Shown here: positions 1-6,625 of the stretch, one piece after another
Layout: the number at the start of each line of letters is the position of its first letter
Position numbering within the stretch: position 1 is the stretch's first letter
NCBI GenBank assembly: GCA_937926755.1
Contig: CALBBA010000018.1
Span: 1-10,286, forward strand
Direction: 5' to 3'
Length of the DNA stretch: 10,286 nucleotides
Source of the DNA: an uncultured Collinsella sp.
Lineage (GTDB): Bacteria; Actinomycetota; Coriobacteriia; Coriobacteriales; Coriobacteriaceae
Program-made: the position numbers and the translations under genes
The notes under the pieces: model-generated
What the model was told of the DNA's origin: nothing
What the model saw: the letters and a program-made list of their open reading frames with translations, nothing else
Database searches by the model: none

Positions 1-61
1 TTGCCGCGCCCCGCAGTGCCCGCTTCCCCCAAGGACAATTATCAGTGCAGGTAGATGCCTT

Positions 62-183
62 GCGCTTTTTTGCGAAAAGCCGGCGTGGTTGGAAATTCTC
101 AATTCATCGTAGTAAACCGGCATAGTTTCGTATTTCCAGCAGTTCCAAATTCATCAATACGTCGGCGTTTGCGAAAAAAGCCC
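62..183. repeat. Imperfect inverted repeat in the region downstream of argS
   Basis: Arm 62-85 pairs with arm 160-183 at 17 of 24 positions plus one G·T. There is a run of six T in the left arm (66-71) and six A in the right arm (174-179). Inside, TTGGAA at 89-94 can pair with TTCCAA at 143-148, so a folded transcript would be a long interrupted hairpin. The right arm overlaps the argS terminator, so the two structures would be alternatives. Positions 1-61 show no supported feature. Short open stretches run in from the left edge (one ends at 125), but none has recognisable protein content. The element could be a dispersed palindromic repeat, or partly chance pairing. Confidence 0.3.
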
Positions 184-206
184 GACCTCCGTGGGAGATC
201 GGGCTT
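174..206 (-). terminator. Intrinsic terminator of argS
   Basis: Read on the minus strand, AAGCCCGA (199-206) pairs with TCGGGCTT (178-185). A further CTCC/GGAG pairing beyond one mismatch leaves a tiny loop. A run of six T follows immediately (complement of 174-179). It lies about 50 bases past the argS stop codon, the expected position for a factor-independent terminator of the leftward transcript. Confidence 0.85.
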
Positions 207-252
207 ATAGGGCTCAGTTAAAGCAAACCTACACGGTCAAATGACCCGCAGA

Positions 253-2106
253 TTACATCTGCTCGGGCGCGGAAACGCCAACGAGGGTGAGCACCAGGGC
301 GAGCGTCACGCGGACGGCATCGCAAGCGGCCAGACGGGCACGCGAAAGCTCGGGGTCGACGGGACGACCCTCGCTCGGCAGCACCTGGCAGGCAGCGTAG
401 AAGCTGTGGAAGTCACCGGCGAGCTCCTCGGCAAAGTGCGTCAGACGGAACGGGGCGCGATCGCGAGCGCAGCTGGCGATCAGGTCGGTGAGCTCGTTGA
501 GCTTGCGCGAAAGGGCGAGCTCGGTCGGGTCGGTCAGCAGCGAGTAATCGACGTTCTCACCGATGGCCTTGGCGGCAACGGCCTTCATGCCCATCTCGTC
601 GGCCTGCTCGGCGGTAACGTCGGCGGCACGGCGTAGGATGGAGCACACGCGGGCGTGAGCATACTGCACGTAATAGACCGGGTTGGAGTTGTCGCGCTTC
701 TTGACGGCCTCGATATCGAAGTCGACCATCTGGTTGGAGCTCTTGGAGATGAGCGTGTAACGGGCAGCGTCGGAGCCGACCTCGTCGACGAGCTCCTGCA
801 GGGTCACCATGGTGCCCTTACGCTTGGACATACGGACGGGCTTGCCGTTGCGCAGCAGGTTGACGAGCTGGCCCAGCAGAACCTCAAACTTGCCGGGGTA
901 ACCCAGAGCGTCGCAGACGCAGCGGACGCGCTCGATGTAGCCGTGGTGGTCGGCGCCCCAGATGTCGATGACGTGGTCGACGCGCTGGAACTTATCCCAG
1001 TGATAGGCAACGTCGGAGGCGAAGTAGGTGTACTCGCCGTCGGACTTGATCAGGACGCGGTCCTTGTCGTCGCCCAGATCGGTGGAGCGGAACCACAGGG
1101 CGCCGTCCTTGGTGTAGAGGTAGCCCATCTTGTCGAGCTTCTCAAAAGCGCGGTCGACGGCGGAGGTGCCGGCGGTCTCGCCCTCGGTGTCCTTCACATA
1201 CAGCGAGCGCTCGGAGTACCAACGATCGAAGTCGCAGTTAACGGCATGGCAAAGGTCGCGCATGTTGTCGACCATCTTCACATAGCCGCGCTCGCGGAAG
1301 CTCTCCATGCGCTCCTGCGGATCGGCGTCGACCCACTTGTCGCCGTCGGTGCGCCAGAACTCGGCGGCCTCGTCGATGATGTAGTCGCCGCCGTAGGAGT
1401 CCTTGCCCAGAGTCTCGGCAAAGTTGTCCTGATACGGATGGGTCTCGGGGTGCTCGTCGTTCTCGTCGGCAACAAAGGCGTCGCGGTCGGCGATCAGCAG
1501 CTTGTGAGCCTCGTCGATATCAACGCCCTGCTTGGCGATGATGTCGGCAAGCTGCATATAGCGCGTGCTGATGGAGTTGCCGAAGGTGTTCATCTGAGAG
1601 CCGTGGTCGTTGATGTAGAACTCACGCTGGATGTCGTAACCGGCGTGGTCCATAACACGGCAGAGCGAGTCGCCCAGCGCGGCCCAGCGGCCGTGGCCGA
1701 TGTGCATGGGGCCGACGGGGTTGGCGGAAACGAACTCGACCTGGGTCTTCAGGCCACCACCGACGTTGGACTTAGCGAAGTCCATACCCTTCTCGCGAGC
1801 CTCGCCAAAGATGGCATTCTTGACGGCAACGGAGAGGTAGAAGTTGATGAAACCGGGGCCTGCGATCTCAACCTTCTCGATCGCGGGATCCTCGGGCATA
1901 TGGGCAACGATGGCCTTGGCGTTCTTACGCGGGGCGCAGTGGGCCAGCTTGGCGGACTTCAGGGCCATGGTAGAGGTCCACTCGCCATGAGAAGTGTCAG
2001 CCGGTCGCTCGATAGCGCAATCGTCAAGTTCAAATGCGGAAAGGTCGCCGGCCTCCTGGGCCGCAGCAAGCGCAGCGCGTACCAGCTCTTCAATCTTCTC
2101 GGGCAT
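253..2106 (-). CDS. argS: Arginyl-tRNA synthetase
   Basis: Cytoplasmic class Ia aminoacyl-tRNA synthetase that attaches arginine to tRNA-Arg using ATP, 617 residues, near the upper end of the family's usual length. The N-terminal ~110 residues fit the Add-1 (arginyl tRNA synthetase N-terminal) domain. The catalytic core begins with SANPVGPMHIGHGR, giving the HIGH motif at residues 135-138. It continues with YINDHGSQ at 164-171 and ends with the KMSKS-like RMSKRKG at 425-431. The C-terminal ~130 residues, with VQYAHARV at 480-487, match the helical DALR anticodon-binding domain. The open frame extends 30 codons further upstream, but the start at 2106 is preferred because AAGGAGG sits four bases before it and the predicted promoter lies within that extension. 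It stands alone between its own promoter and terminator and is divergent from the CarD-like gene. No T-box leader is visible. Confidence 0.97.
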   Translation of the reverse strand: MPEKIEELVRAALAAAQEAGDLSAFELDDCAIERPADTSHGEWTSTMALKSAKLAHCAPRKNAKAIVAHMPEDPAIEKVEIAGPGFINFYLSVAVKNAIFGEAREKGMDFAKSNVGGGLKTQVEFVSANPVGPMHIGHGRWAALGDSLCRVMDHAGYDIQREFYINDHGSQMNTFGNSISTRYMQLADIIAKQGVDIDEAHKLLIADRDAFVADENDEHPETHPYQDNFAETLGKDSYGGDYIIDEAAEFWRTDGDKWVDADPQERMESFRERGYVKMVDNMRDLCHAVNCDFDRWYSERSLYVKDTEGETAGTSAVDRAFEKLDKMGYLYTKDGALWFRSTDLGDDKDRVLIKSDGEYTYFASDVAYHWDKFQRVDHVIDIWGADHHGYIERVRCVCDALGYPGKFEVLLGQLVNLLRNGKPVRMSKRKGTMVTLQELVDEVGSDAARYTLISKSSNQMVDFDIEAVKKRDNSNPVYYVQYAHARVCSILRRAADVTAEQADEMGMKAVAAKAIGENVDYSLLTDPTELALSRKLNELTDLIASCARDRAPFRLTHFAEELAGDFHSFYAACQVLPSEGRPVDPELSRARLAACDAVRVTLALVLTLVGVSAPEQM

Positions 2107-2110
2107 AGAT

Positions 2111-2117
2111 CCTCCTT
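2111..2117 (-). promoter_or_regulatory. argS ribosome binding site, decides the start
   Basis: AAGGAGG on the minus strand lies four bases upstream of the ATG at 2106. No comparable purine-rich sequence precedes the upstream in-frame ATG at 2196, so the shorter protein is the supported form. Confidence 0.85.
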
Positions 2118-2173
2118 GTGTTAAAGCCCCCGAGCTCTTGGTCACTCGTAGGGCAAAAGCCAGAGTTTGTAGC

Positions 2174-2202
2174 ACTCTATCACAAGCGACGGGCACTGTC
2201 GC
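2174..2202 (-). promoter_or_regulatory. Candidate argS promoter, extended -10 type
   Basis: Minus strand: GCGACA (2197-2202) as -35, a 17-base spacer ending in TGA, then TAGAGT (2174-2179) as -10. This gives an extended -10 of the TGnTAnAnT kind. Each hexamer matches consensus at four of six positions. A start near 2166 would give a leader of about 60 bases before the ATG. This is inferred from sequence alone. Confidence 0.5.
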
Positions 2203-2222
2203 AGGGTAAAGCTAATAGATAT

Positions 2223-2380
2223 TGCATATGCACAAAAATGACTACAGCTTGTATGGAGTCACTCAAAGATGCCAGTCTGCCTGCAGATTATGCAGGCGTT
2301 GAAAATGCATAAAGGTGTGAATGAGCTGCGTCTGTTATCGAATACTCTTACCTATCAGAGTTGTGTGCTTTTCCTGCATA
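2223..2380. promoter_or_regulatory. Cluster of TGCATA words in the argS/CarD divergent region
   Basis: The word TGCATA or its complement TATGCA occurs five times in 158 bases. Two overlap as the palindrome TGCATATGCA (2223-2232). One lies in the right half of a perfect 7-bp hairpin with GATTA loop (GCCTGCA 2279-2285, TGCAGGC 2291-2297). Two are direct copies reading TGCATAAAG (2306-2314 and 2375-2383). The region is more A+T-rich than its flanks and contains no credible gene. It could be an operator array for an unknown regulator of one or both divergent genes, or A+T-rich promoter DNA. Confidence 0.35.
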
Positions 2381-2390
2381 AAGTGAGGAT

Positions 2391-2419
2391 TTGCGCACGT
2401 CAGCGTGTTATTCTAGACA
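2391..2419 (+). promoter_or_regulatory. Weak candidate promoter for the CarD-like gene
   Basis: TTGCGC (2391-2396) and TAGACA (2414-2419) are separated by 17 bases and end 29 bases before the ATG. Each hexamer matches consensus at only three positions, so this is the best-placed candidate, not a confident promoter. Confidence 0.25.
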
Positions 2420-2448
2420 TACGTAAATTCGTATAAGTTGGAGGTAGC

Positions 2449-2934
2449 ATGTTCTCAATCGGTCAACACGTCATTCATCCGGGCCAGGGAGTCTGCACCG
2501 TCGTCGGTTTTAGGGACGACACACCGCAGCCCATGCTGCTGCTCGAGACCAAGCAGGGACATGCGCAGACGATCCTCATGTACCCCGTGGCGCAGGCCGA
2601 CCGTTTGCACGCCGCCATCTCGCAGCAAGATGCCGAGCACCTGCTGAGCCACTATGACGAGCTGGAGTGCGACACCTTTACCGAGCGCAACAGCTCGCTT
2701 GAGGAGACACACTTTAAGCAGCAGCTCAAGCTGGGCGCGCCCGAGACGGTCCGCGTGGCAAAGACCATGATGCACCGCATTCGCCAGGCCGAGGAAGCTG
2801 ATAAAAAACCCAGCTCCTACTACATGCGCGTACTCAAGGAGGCCAAGCGTCGCTCCATCGAGGAGTTCGCCGTGGCCCTGGGCGTCACCGAAGAGGACGC
2901 CGAAGCCCGCCTAGCCCAAGCCGCCCTCAACTAA
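2449..2934 (+). CDS. CarD/CdnL-family RNA polymerase-binding transcription regulator
   Basis: 161-residue cytoplasmic protein. Residues 2-50 fit the RNA polymerase-interacting domain shared by CarD and the repair coupling factor TRCF. They open with FSIGQHVIHPGQGVCTVVGF, where the family has a G-x-x-V-x-x-P-x-x-G pattern, followed by beta-rich segments. Residues 80-161 are predicted helical and basic, matching the CarD C-terminal DNA-contacting domain (VRVAKTMMHRI at 101-111, YMRVLKEAKRRSIEE at 125-139). Family members bind the polymerase beta subunit and usually stabilise the open complex at promoters, including rRNA promoters. The ATG at 2449 follows GGAGG at 2440-2444. The whole protein has no tryptophan, although characterised relatives (Mycobacterium, Thermus) use a tryptophan in this domain to wedge the open promoter. 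It is monocistronic, with a strong terminator directly behind it. Confidence 0.85.
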   Translation: MFSIGQHVIHPGQGVCTVVGFRDDTPQPMLLLETKQGHAQTILMYPVAQADRLHAAISQQDAEHLLSHYDELECDTFTERNSSLEETHFKQQLKLGAPETVRVAKTMMHRIRQAEEADKKPSSYYMRVLKEAKRRSIEEFAVALGVTEEDAEARLAQAALN

Positions 2935-2946
2935 CCCATCCGCGCC

Positions 2947-2990
2947 AAAAACCACCACAAAGGGGACAGGCTCCTTTGTGGTGGTTTTTT
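2947..2990 (+). terminator. Intrinsic terminator of the CarD-like gene
   Basis: A perfect 17-bp stem joins 2947-2963 and 2973-2989, with the 9-base loop GGACAGGCT and a T run ending at 2990. It starts 13 bases after the stop codon. Apart from one loop base (and one extra A·T pair at the foot of the stem) it is a duplicate of the hairpin at 3656-3697. Two copies of CGTTCTAGT (2991-3008) follow directly. Confidence 0.92.
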
Positions 2991-3051
2991 CGTTCTAGTC
3001 GTTCTAGTAGTATTCATTCTTAGCGATACCTACGAGCACAAGGAGTCTCCT

Positions 3052-3651
3052 ATGGCAGAGCCGCTTACCGCCGGAATCACCCGCGACCGCGCATTCGAAC
3101 TGCTCAACGAGCACAACAAGGACCCGTTCCACATCACCCATGGCGAGACGGTCGAGAGCACCATGCGCTACTTTGCGCGCGATTTCGACCCCGAGAACGA
3201 GGAGTTCTGGGGCATCGTCGGCCTGCTGCACGACCTGGATTGGGAGGAGCATGAGGACGATCCCATGAACCACACCATCTATGCGGCCGAGATCCTCGAG
3301 GGCGAGGGCGCATCGCCCGAGCTCATTCGCGCCATCCAGACGCACACGTCCGATTTCAACACCTCTCTGCCCAAGCCCGAGCTGCAGATGGAAAAGATAC
3401 TGTTTGCCTGCGACGAGCTCACCGGCTTGATCGGCGCTGCCGTTATCATGCGTCCGAGTAAGAGCGTCATGGACTTTACGACCAAGTCGCTCAAGAAAAA
3501 GTTCAAGGACAAGCGCTTTGCCGCCGGCTGCTCGCGCGACGTGATTACGCAGGGTGCCGAGATGCTGGGCTGGGAGCTCCCCGAGCTCTTCGACCGTACC
3601 ATCGCGGCCATGCAGTCCTTCGCCCCCGACCGCGACACCTTTCAGGCTTAA
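3052..3651 (+). CDS. HD-domain phosphohydrolase, substrate unknown
   Basis: 199-residue cytoplasmic protein of the HD superfamily of metal-dependent phosphohydrolases. The metal-ligand pattern is visible in order: His30 (HITHGETVE), His60-Asp61 (GLLHDLDWE), His74 (MNHTIYAAE), His98 (IQTHTSDF) and Asp121 (FACDELTGLI). This arrangement resembles HDIG-type single-domain hydrolases. No second catalytic or sensory domain and no membrane segment is seen. The C-terminal third is helical and contains the basic patch KSLKKKFKDKRF. The start is supported by AAGGAG at 3040-3045, six bases before the ATG. The gene is bracketed by two almost identical hairpin terminators and so is probably an independent unit, though no clear promoter was seen in the 62-base gap before it. 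Nucleotides are a common substrate class in the superfamily, but nothing here specifies one. Confidence 0.85.
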   Translation: MAEPLTAGITRDRAFELLNEHNKDPFHITHGETVESTMRYFARDFDPENEEFWGIVGLLHDLDWEEHEDDPMNHTIYAAEILEGEGASPELIRAIQTHTSDFNTSLPKPELQMEKILFACDELTGLIGAAVIMRPSKSVMDFTTKSLKKKFKDKRFAAGCSRDVITQGAEMLGWELPELFDRTIAAMQSFAPDRDTFQA

Positions 3652-3655
3652 TTCC

Positions 3656-3697
3656 AAAACCACCACAAAGGGGACAGGCACCTTTGTGGTGGTTTTT
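3656..3697 (+). terminator. Intrinsic terminator of the HD-domain gene, possibly bidirectional
   Basis: A perfect 16-bp stem joins 3656-3671 and 3681-3696, with loop GGACAGGCA and a run of five T ending at 3697. It starts five bases after the stop codon. The convergent proA ends 14 bases further right. On the minus strand the hairpin is followed by only four T, so it may also end proA transcripts less efficiently. Confidence 0.9.
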
Positions 3698-3710
3698 GTT
3701 TGCGCGGGCG

Positions 3711-4997
3711 CTAGGGGCGGACCTGGCCGGTGCCTCGGAGCTTGTATTTGTAGGTGGTGAGGGCCTCGGCGGCAAAGGGGCCGCGGGCGTGGAGCTTTTG
3801 GGTCGAGATGCCAATCTCGGCGCCCAGGCCAAACTCGCCGCCGTCGGTAAAGCGCGTGCTGGCGTTGGCGTACACGGCCGAGGCATCGACCGCATCCAGG
3901 AAGCGCTCGCAAGCATCCGTGTCCTCGGCAACGATGGCCTCGGAGTGCATCGTGCCGTAGCGGTTGATGTGTGCGATGGCCTCGTCCTCGTTTGCCACGA
4001 CCTTCACGCTCATTTCGAGCGCCAGGTACTCGCGACCCCAGTCCTCCTCAGTCGCGGCGACGTAGTCATCGCCCTCCACAAGCCCGGCATCGGCGCATGC
4101 GGCGCAGGTTGCCTCGTCGCCGTGAATGAGCACGCCGTGGTCATGCAGCACGGTCACGACCGCGGGCAAAAACGCATCGGCCACAGCACGGTCGACCAGC
4201 AGCGACTCGGCGGCATTGCACACGCCTACGCGCTGGGTCTTGGCATTAACGATAATGTTGAGCGCCTTATCAAAGTCGGCGGATTCATGCACGTAGATGT
4301 GGCAGTTGCCCGTGCCCGTCTCGATCACCGGCACAAGCGACTCGCGCACGCAGCGCTGGATCAGGCCTGCACCTCCGCGCGGAATGAGTACGTCGACAAT
4401 ACCGCGGAGCTTCATGAGCTCGCCGGTGGCCTCGCGGTCGGTGGACTCGATCATCGACACGGCCTCGCGCGGGAAGCCCTTGGCCTCGAGCGCATCGGCC
4501 AGCAGCTCAGAAATCATGGCACACGAGTGATAGGCCAGCGAACCGCCGCGCAGAATGCAGGCGTTGCCGGTGCGGATGCAGATGCCCGCGGCGTCGGCCG
4601 TCACGTTGGGGCGCGCCTCGTAGACCATGGCAACCAGGCCCAGCGGCACACTCACGCGGGTCAGGTCCACACCGCTCGCAAGCACGCGGTGGTCGAGCAC
4701 GCGGCCGACGGGATCGGGAAGCTCGGCGAGCTTCTCCAAACCGGCGGCCATGCCCTCGACGCGCTCAGGCGTCAGCAGCAGACGGTCGAGCAGACCGGCC
4801 GAAGTGCCCGCATCACGCGCAGCGGACATATCGAGCTCGTTGGCGGCGACGATGGAGTCGACACCGTTGCGCAGTGCTGCGGCCATGGCGCGCACGGCCT
4901 CCTGGCGTTGCTCGTCGCTCGCCGTGGCAAGCGAGGCCGACGCTGCCTTGGCGGCAACGGCAAGATCGTGGACATACGTGGCTATATCGACCGACAT
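3711..4997 (-). CDS. proA: Glutamate-5-semialdehyde dehydrogenase (gamma-glutamyl phosphate reductase)
   Basis: Second enzyme of proline synthesis. It reduces gamma-glutamyl phosphate with NADPH to glutamate-5-semialdehyde, which cyclises to pyrroline-5-carboxylate. It is 428 residues, close to the usual length, in the aldehyde dehydrogenase fold. Visible family marks are VYEARPNVTADAAG at 125-138, VIETGTGNCHIYV at 224-236, the catalytic Cys260 in QRVGVCNAAES, and the C-terminal signature FTDGGEFGLGAEIGIS at 383-398. The start at 4997 is preceded by GAAAGGG (5004-5010) six bases away, with AGGAG overlapping it further upstream. The partner gene proB lies about 1.7 kb upstream on the same strand, separated by an oppositely oriented hydrolase gene, so the common proBA operon is split. 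A separate promoter must lie in or near 4998-5109, but none was clear on this strand. Confidence 0.97.
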   Translation of the reverse strand: MSVDIATYVHDLAVAAKAASASLATASDEQRQEAVRAMAAALRNGVDSIVAANELDMSAARDAGTSAGLLDRLLLTPERVEGMAAGLEKLAELPDPVGRVLDHRVLASGVDLTRVSVPLGLVAMVYEARPNVTADAAGICIRTGNACILRGGSLAYHSCAMISELLADALEAKGFPREAVSMIESTDREATGELMKLRGIVDVLIPRGGAGLIQRCVRESLVPVIETGTGNCHIYVHESADFDKALNIIVNAKTQRVGVCNAAESLLVDRAVADAFLPAVVTVLHDHGVLIHGDEATCAACADAGLVEGDDYVAATEEDWGREYLALEMSVKVVANEDEAIAHINRYGTMHSEAIVAEDTDACERFLDAVDASAVYANASTRFTDGGEFGLGAEIGISTQKLHARGPFAAEALTTYKYKLRGTGQVRP

Positions 4998-5040
4998 GGG
5001 CGGCCCTTTCTCCTAGAAGTTTGCAACCATGGTAGCCGAT

Positions 5041-5071
5041 TTGCGCATGACCTCACCTGCGGCGGTAGAAT
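5041..5071 (+). promoter_or_regulatory. Candidate promoter of the alpha/beta hydrolase gene
   Basis: TAGAAT (5066-5071) matches the -10 consensus at five of six positions. TTGCGC (5041-5046) lies 19 bases upstream, a longer spacer than optimal. A transcript starting near 5078 would favour translation from 5110 over the in-frame ATG at 5029. Confidence 0.4.
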
Positions 5072-5109
5072 TGGTCAACCCGAAACACCGCAACGAACGG
5101 AAGCATCAC

Positions 5110-6528
5110 ATGGCGCTCATCACTTCGTCCCAAGTCCCCGGCCTGTATGTCGAGGACCACAGCATCGACGTCCCCCTTGACTGGCGCGGCCTGGAGCCGA
5201 TGCTCCTGGCCGTCGGCAGCACCATGCGCCGCGGCGCTATGCCGGCGCCCATCGCCGGCGCGCCCGAGAGCATCAAGCTCTTCTATCGCGTGGTTTGCGC
5301 GCCCGACCGCATCAACGACGATCTGCCGCTGCTCCTGTTTTTACAGGGCGGCCCCGGCGGCGAGAGCCCGCGTCCGTTGTCGCCCACAAGCGATGGCTGG
5401 ATCGAGGAGGCCGTCAAACACTTCCGCGTGGTCCTGCCTGACCAGCGCGGCACCGGACGCAGTAGCTGCGTGGACGGACGCACGATCGCGGCCTTGGGCG
5501 AGCGCGCCGAGGCAGCCGGCGCCGATGCGGACCGCTCGCAGGCAGACTTCCTCAAGCGTCACCTCGCCAGCTCTATCGTGCGCGATTTTGAGTACCTGCG
5601 CCTGGTGGGCTTTGGCGGCAGGCCCTGGGTCACGCTCGGGCAGAGCTACGGCGGCTTTTTGACGCTGAGCTATCTGTCGCTCTTCCCCGAGGGCGTGGCG
5701 GCAAGCTTTACCTGTGGTGGCATTCCGCACGTGCCGGCGAGCGCCAGCGAGGTCTACGCGCACACCTTCCCGCGCATGGCCGCCAAGACGCAGCAGTATT
5801 ACGACCGCTACCCCGCTGACGTCGAGCGCGTGGCAGCCCTGGCCGATGCGCTCGAGGCTCAGAAGCCCGTGCTGCCCGACGGCTCGCCGATGACGGTTGA
5901 GCGCCTACAGCTCATGGGCAGCGACTTTGGCATGAAGCCGAGCTTTGAGCGCATGCATTGGATTATCGATCATGCTTTTGCTGACGGCGACGGCACGCTG
6001 AGCTGCGGTGCCTCAGTATCCGATAGCTTTTTGATGCGCGCCTTCGAGCGAACCAACACGCGCACGAATCCACTGTACTGGACGCTGCAGGAGTTCATCT
6101 ACGCCGACGGCGACACCATGCCCATTCGCTGGGCCGCGGCAGAAGAGAAAGCTCATCGTGCCGAGTTCGACACACTCGCGCGCCCGCTCATGTTTACCGG
6201 CGAGGCCATGTTCCCGTGGATGTTTGAGCAGATGCCCGAACTTAAGCCCTTCAAGCCGGCGATGGATCTGCTGATGGAAGACACCAGCTGGGACAAGATC
6301 TACGACCCGCAGCGCCTGGCCTGCAACGAGGTGCCGCTCCAGGCCGCCGTGTATTTCGACGACATGTACGTGGATTCGGGTCTGCAGCTCAACACGCTCA
6401 GCCGCGTGGGCAACTCGCACGCCTGGGTGACCAACGAGTTCGAGCACGACGGTCTGCACGGCAGCGTGGTGTTCAAGCACCTCTTCGACGAAGCCCTCAA
6501 CCGTGGAGATCTGCGCCAAATCTTCTAG
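5110..6528 (+). CDS. Alpha/beta hydrolase, probable prolyl aminopeptidase (peptidase family S33)
   Basis: 472-residue cytoplasmic protein without signal peptide. LLFLQGGPGGESPRP (residues 75-89) is the oxyanion-hole HGGPG-type motif, with Gln in place of the usual His. LPDQRGTGRS follows at 109-118. GQSYGG at 177-182 is the nucleophile elbow with Ser179. The C-terminal part offers Asp418 or Asp422 (YFDDMYVD) and His447 or His450 (EHDGLHG) to complete the triad. The large insertion between residues ~210 and 350 is the cap domain expected in S33 enzymes, which cleave N-terminal proline from peptides. The ATG at 5110 is preferred because the predicted promoter lies downstream of the ATG at 5029 and similarity to the family begins after it, although the preceding GGAAG is a weak ribosome site. 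It lies divergent from proA and convergent with proB, which supports a role in proline supply. Other S33 substrates or esterase activity cannot be excluded. Confidence 0.85.
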   Translation: MALITSSQVPGLYVEDHSIDVPLDWRGLEPMLLAVGSTMRRGAMPAPIAGAPESIKLFYRVVCAPDRINDDLPLLLFLQGGPGGESPRPLSPTSDGWIEEAVKHFRVVLPDQRGTGRSSCVDGRTIAALGERAEAAGADADRSQADFLKRHLASSIVRDFEYLRLVGFGGRPWVTLGQSYGGFLTLSYLSLFPEGVAASFTCGGIPHVPASASEVYAHTFPRMAAKTQQYYDRYPADVERVAALADALEAQKPVLPDGSPMTVERLQLMGSDFGMKPSFERMHWIIDHAFADGDGTLSCGASVSDSFLMRAFERTNTRTNPLYWTLQEFIYADGDTMPIRWAAAEEKAHRAEFDTLARPLMFTGEAMFPWMFEQMPELKPFKPAMDLLMEDTSWDKIYDPQRLACNEVPLQAAVYFDDMYVDSGLQLNTLSRVGNSHAWVTNEFEHDGLHGSVVFKHLFDEALNRGDLRQIF

Positions 6529-6588
6529 CAAAGGAGTGTCCCCAACTGCCGGCACCAAAGGAACGTCCCCAAGTGCCACCCAAGTGCC
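6529..6588. repeat. Tandem short repeats of the GGGGAC family
   Basis: Starting right after the hydrolase stop codon, AAAGGANNGTCCCCAA followed by NTGCC occurs at 6530-6550 and again at 6557-6577. The copies match at 18 of 21 positions with a 27-base period. A third partial copy, CCCAAGTGCC, lies at 6579-6588. On the minus strand each full copy reads GGGGAC, two bases, TCCTTTG, which echoes the loop and right arm of the terminators at 2947-2990 and 3656-3697. No coding capacity is apparent. Confidence 0.6.
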
Positions 6589-6625
6589 GGTAACAGCAAC
6601 ATCGCAGGCAGAGGACGGAAAGCGA

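Noticed and set aside
3..125. Open frame entering from the left edge, ending in TAG at 123-125
   Set aside because: Forty codons with no recognisable motif, and other frames are open over similar lengths. The region also forms an inverted repeat, so coding is unsupported.
655..2124. A 489-codon open frame on the plus strand opposite argS
   Set aside because: The predicted protein is a Val/Ala/Gly/Leu-rich low-complexity product of high-G+C antisense sequence. argS on the other strand has full family motifs and its own signals.
2107..2173. T-box riboswitch in the argS leader
   Set aside because: The leader from the predicted promoter is about 60 bases, too short, and lacks the T-box sequence and the antiterminator/terminator pair.
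2118..2312. A 64-codon plus-strand frame in the argS/CarD gap
   Set aside because: It overlaps the argS promoter and start region and has no ribosome binding site or recognisable composition.
3004..3912. A 302-codon minus-strand frame opposite the HD-domain gene
   Set aside because: It overlaps the hairpin terminator and the proA 3' end and has arginine-rich shadow composition. The HD gene carries clear metal-ligand motifs.
3684..5180. A 498-codon plus-strand frame opposite proA
   Set aside because: Antisense shadow of proA with no ribosome site and no recognisable domain. It also runs through the HD-gene terminator and the divergent promoter region.
6529..6588. CRISPR-like repeat array
   Set aside because: Only two full copies and one partial copy with a 27-base period and almost no spacer, and no cas genes nearby. 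It fits a short intergenic repeat family instead.
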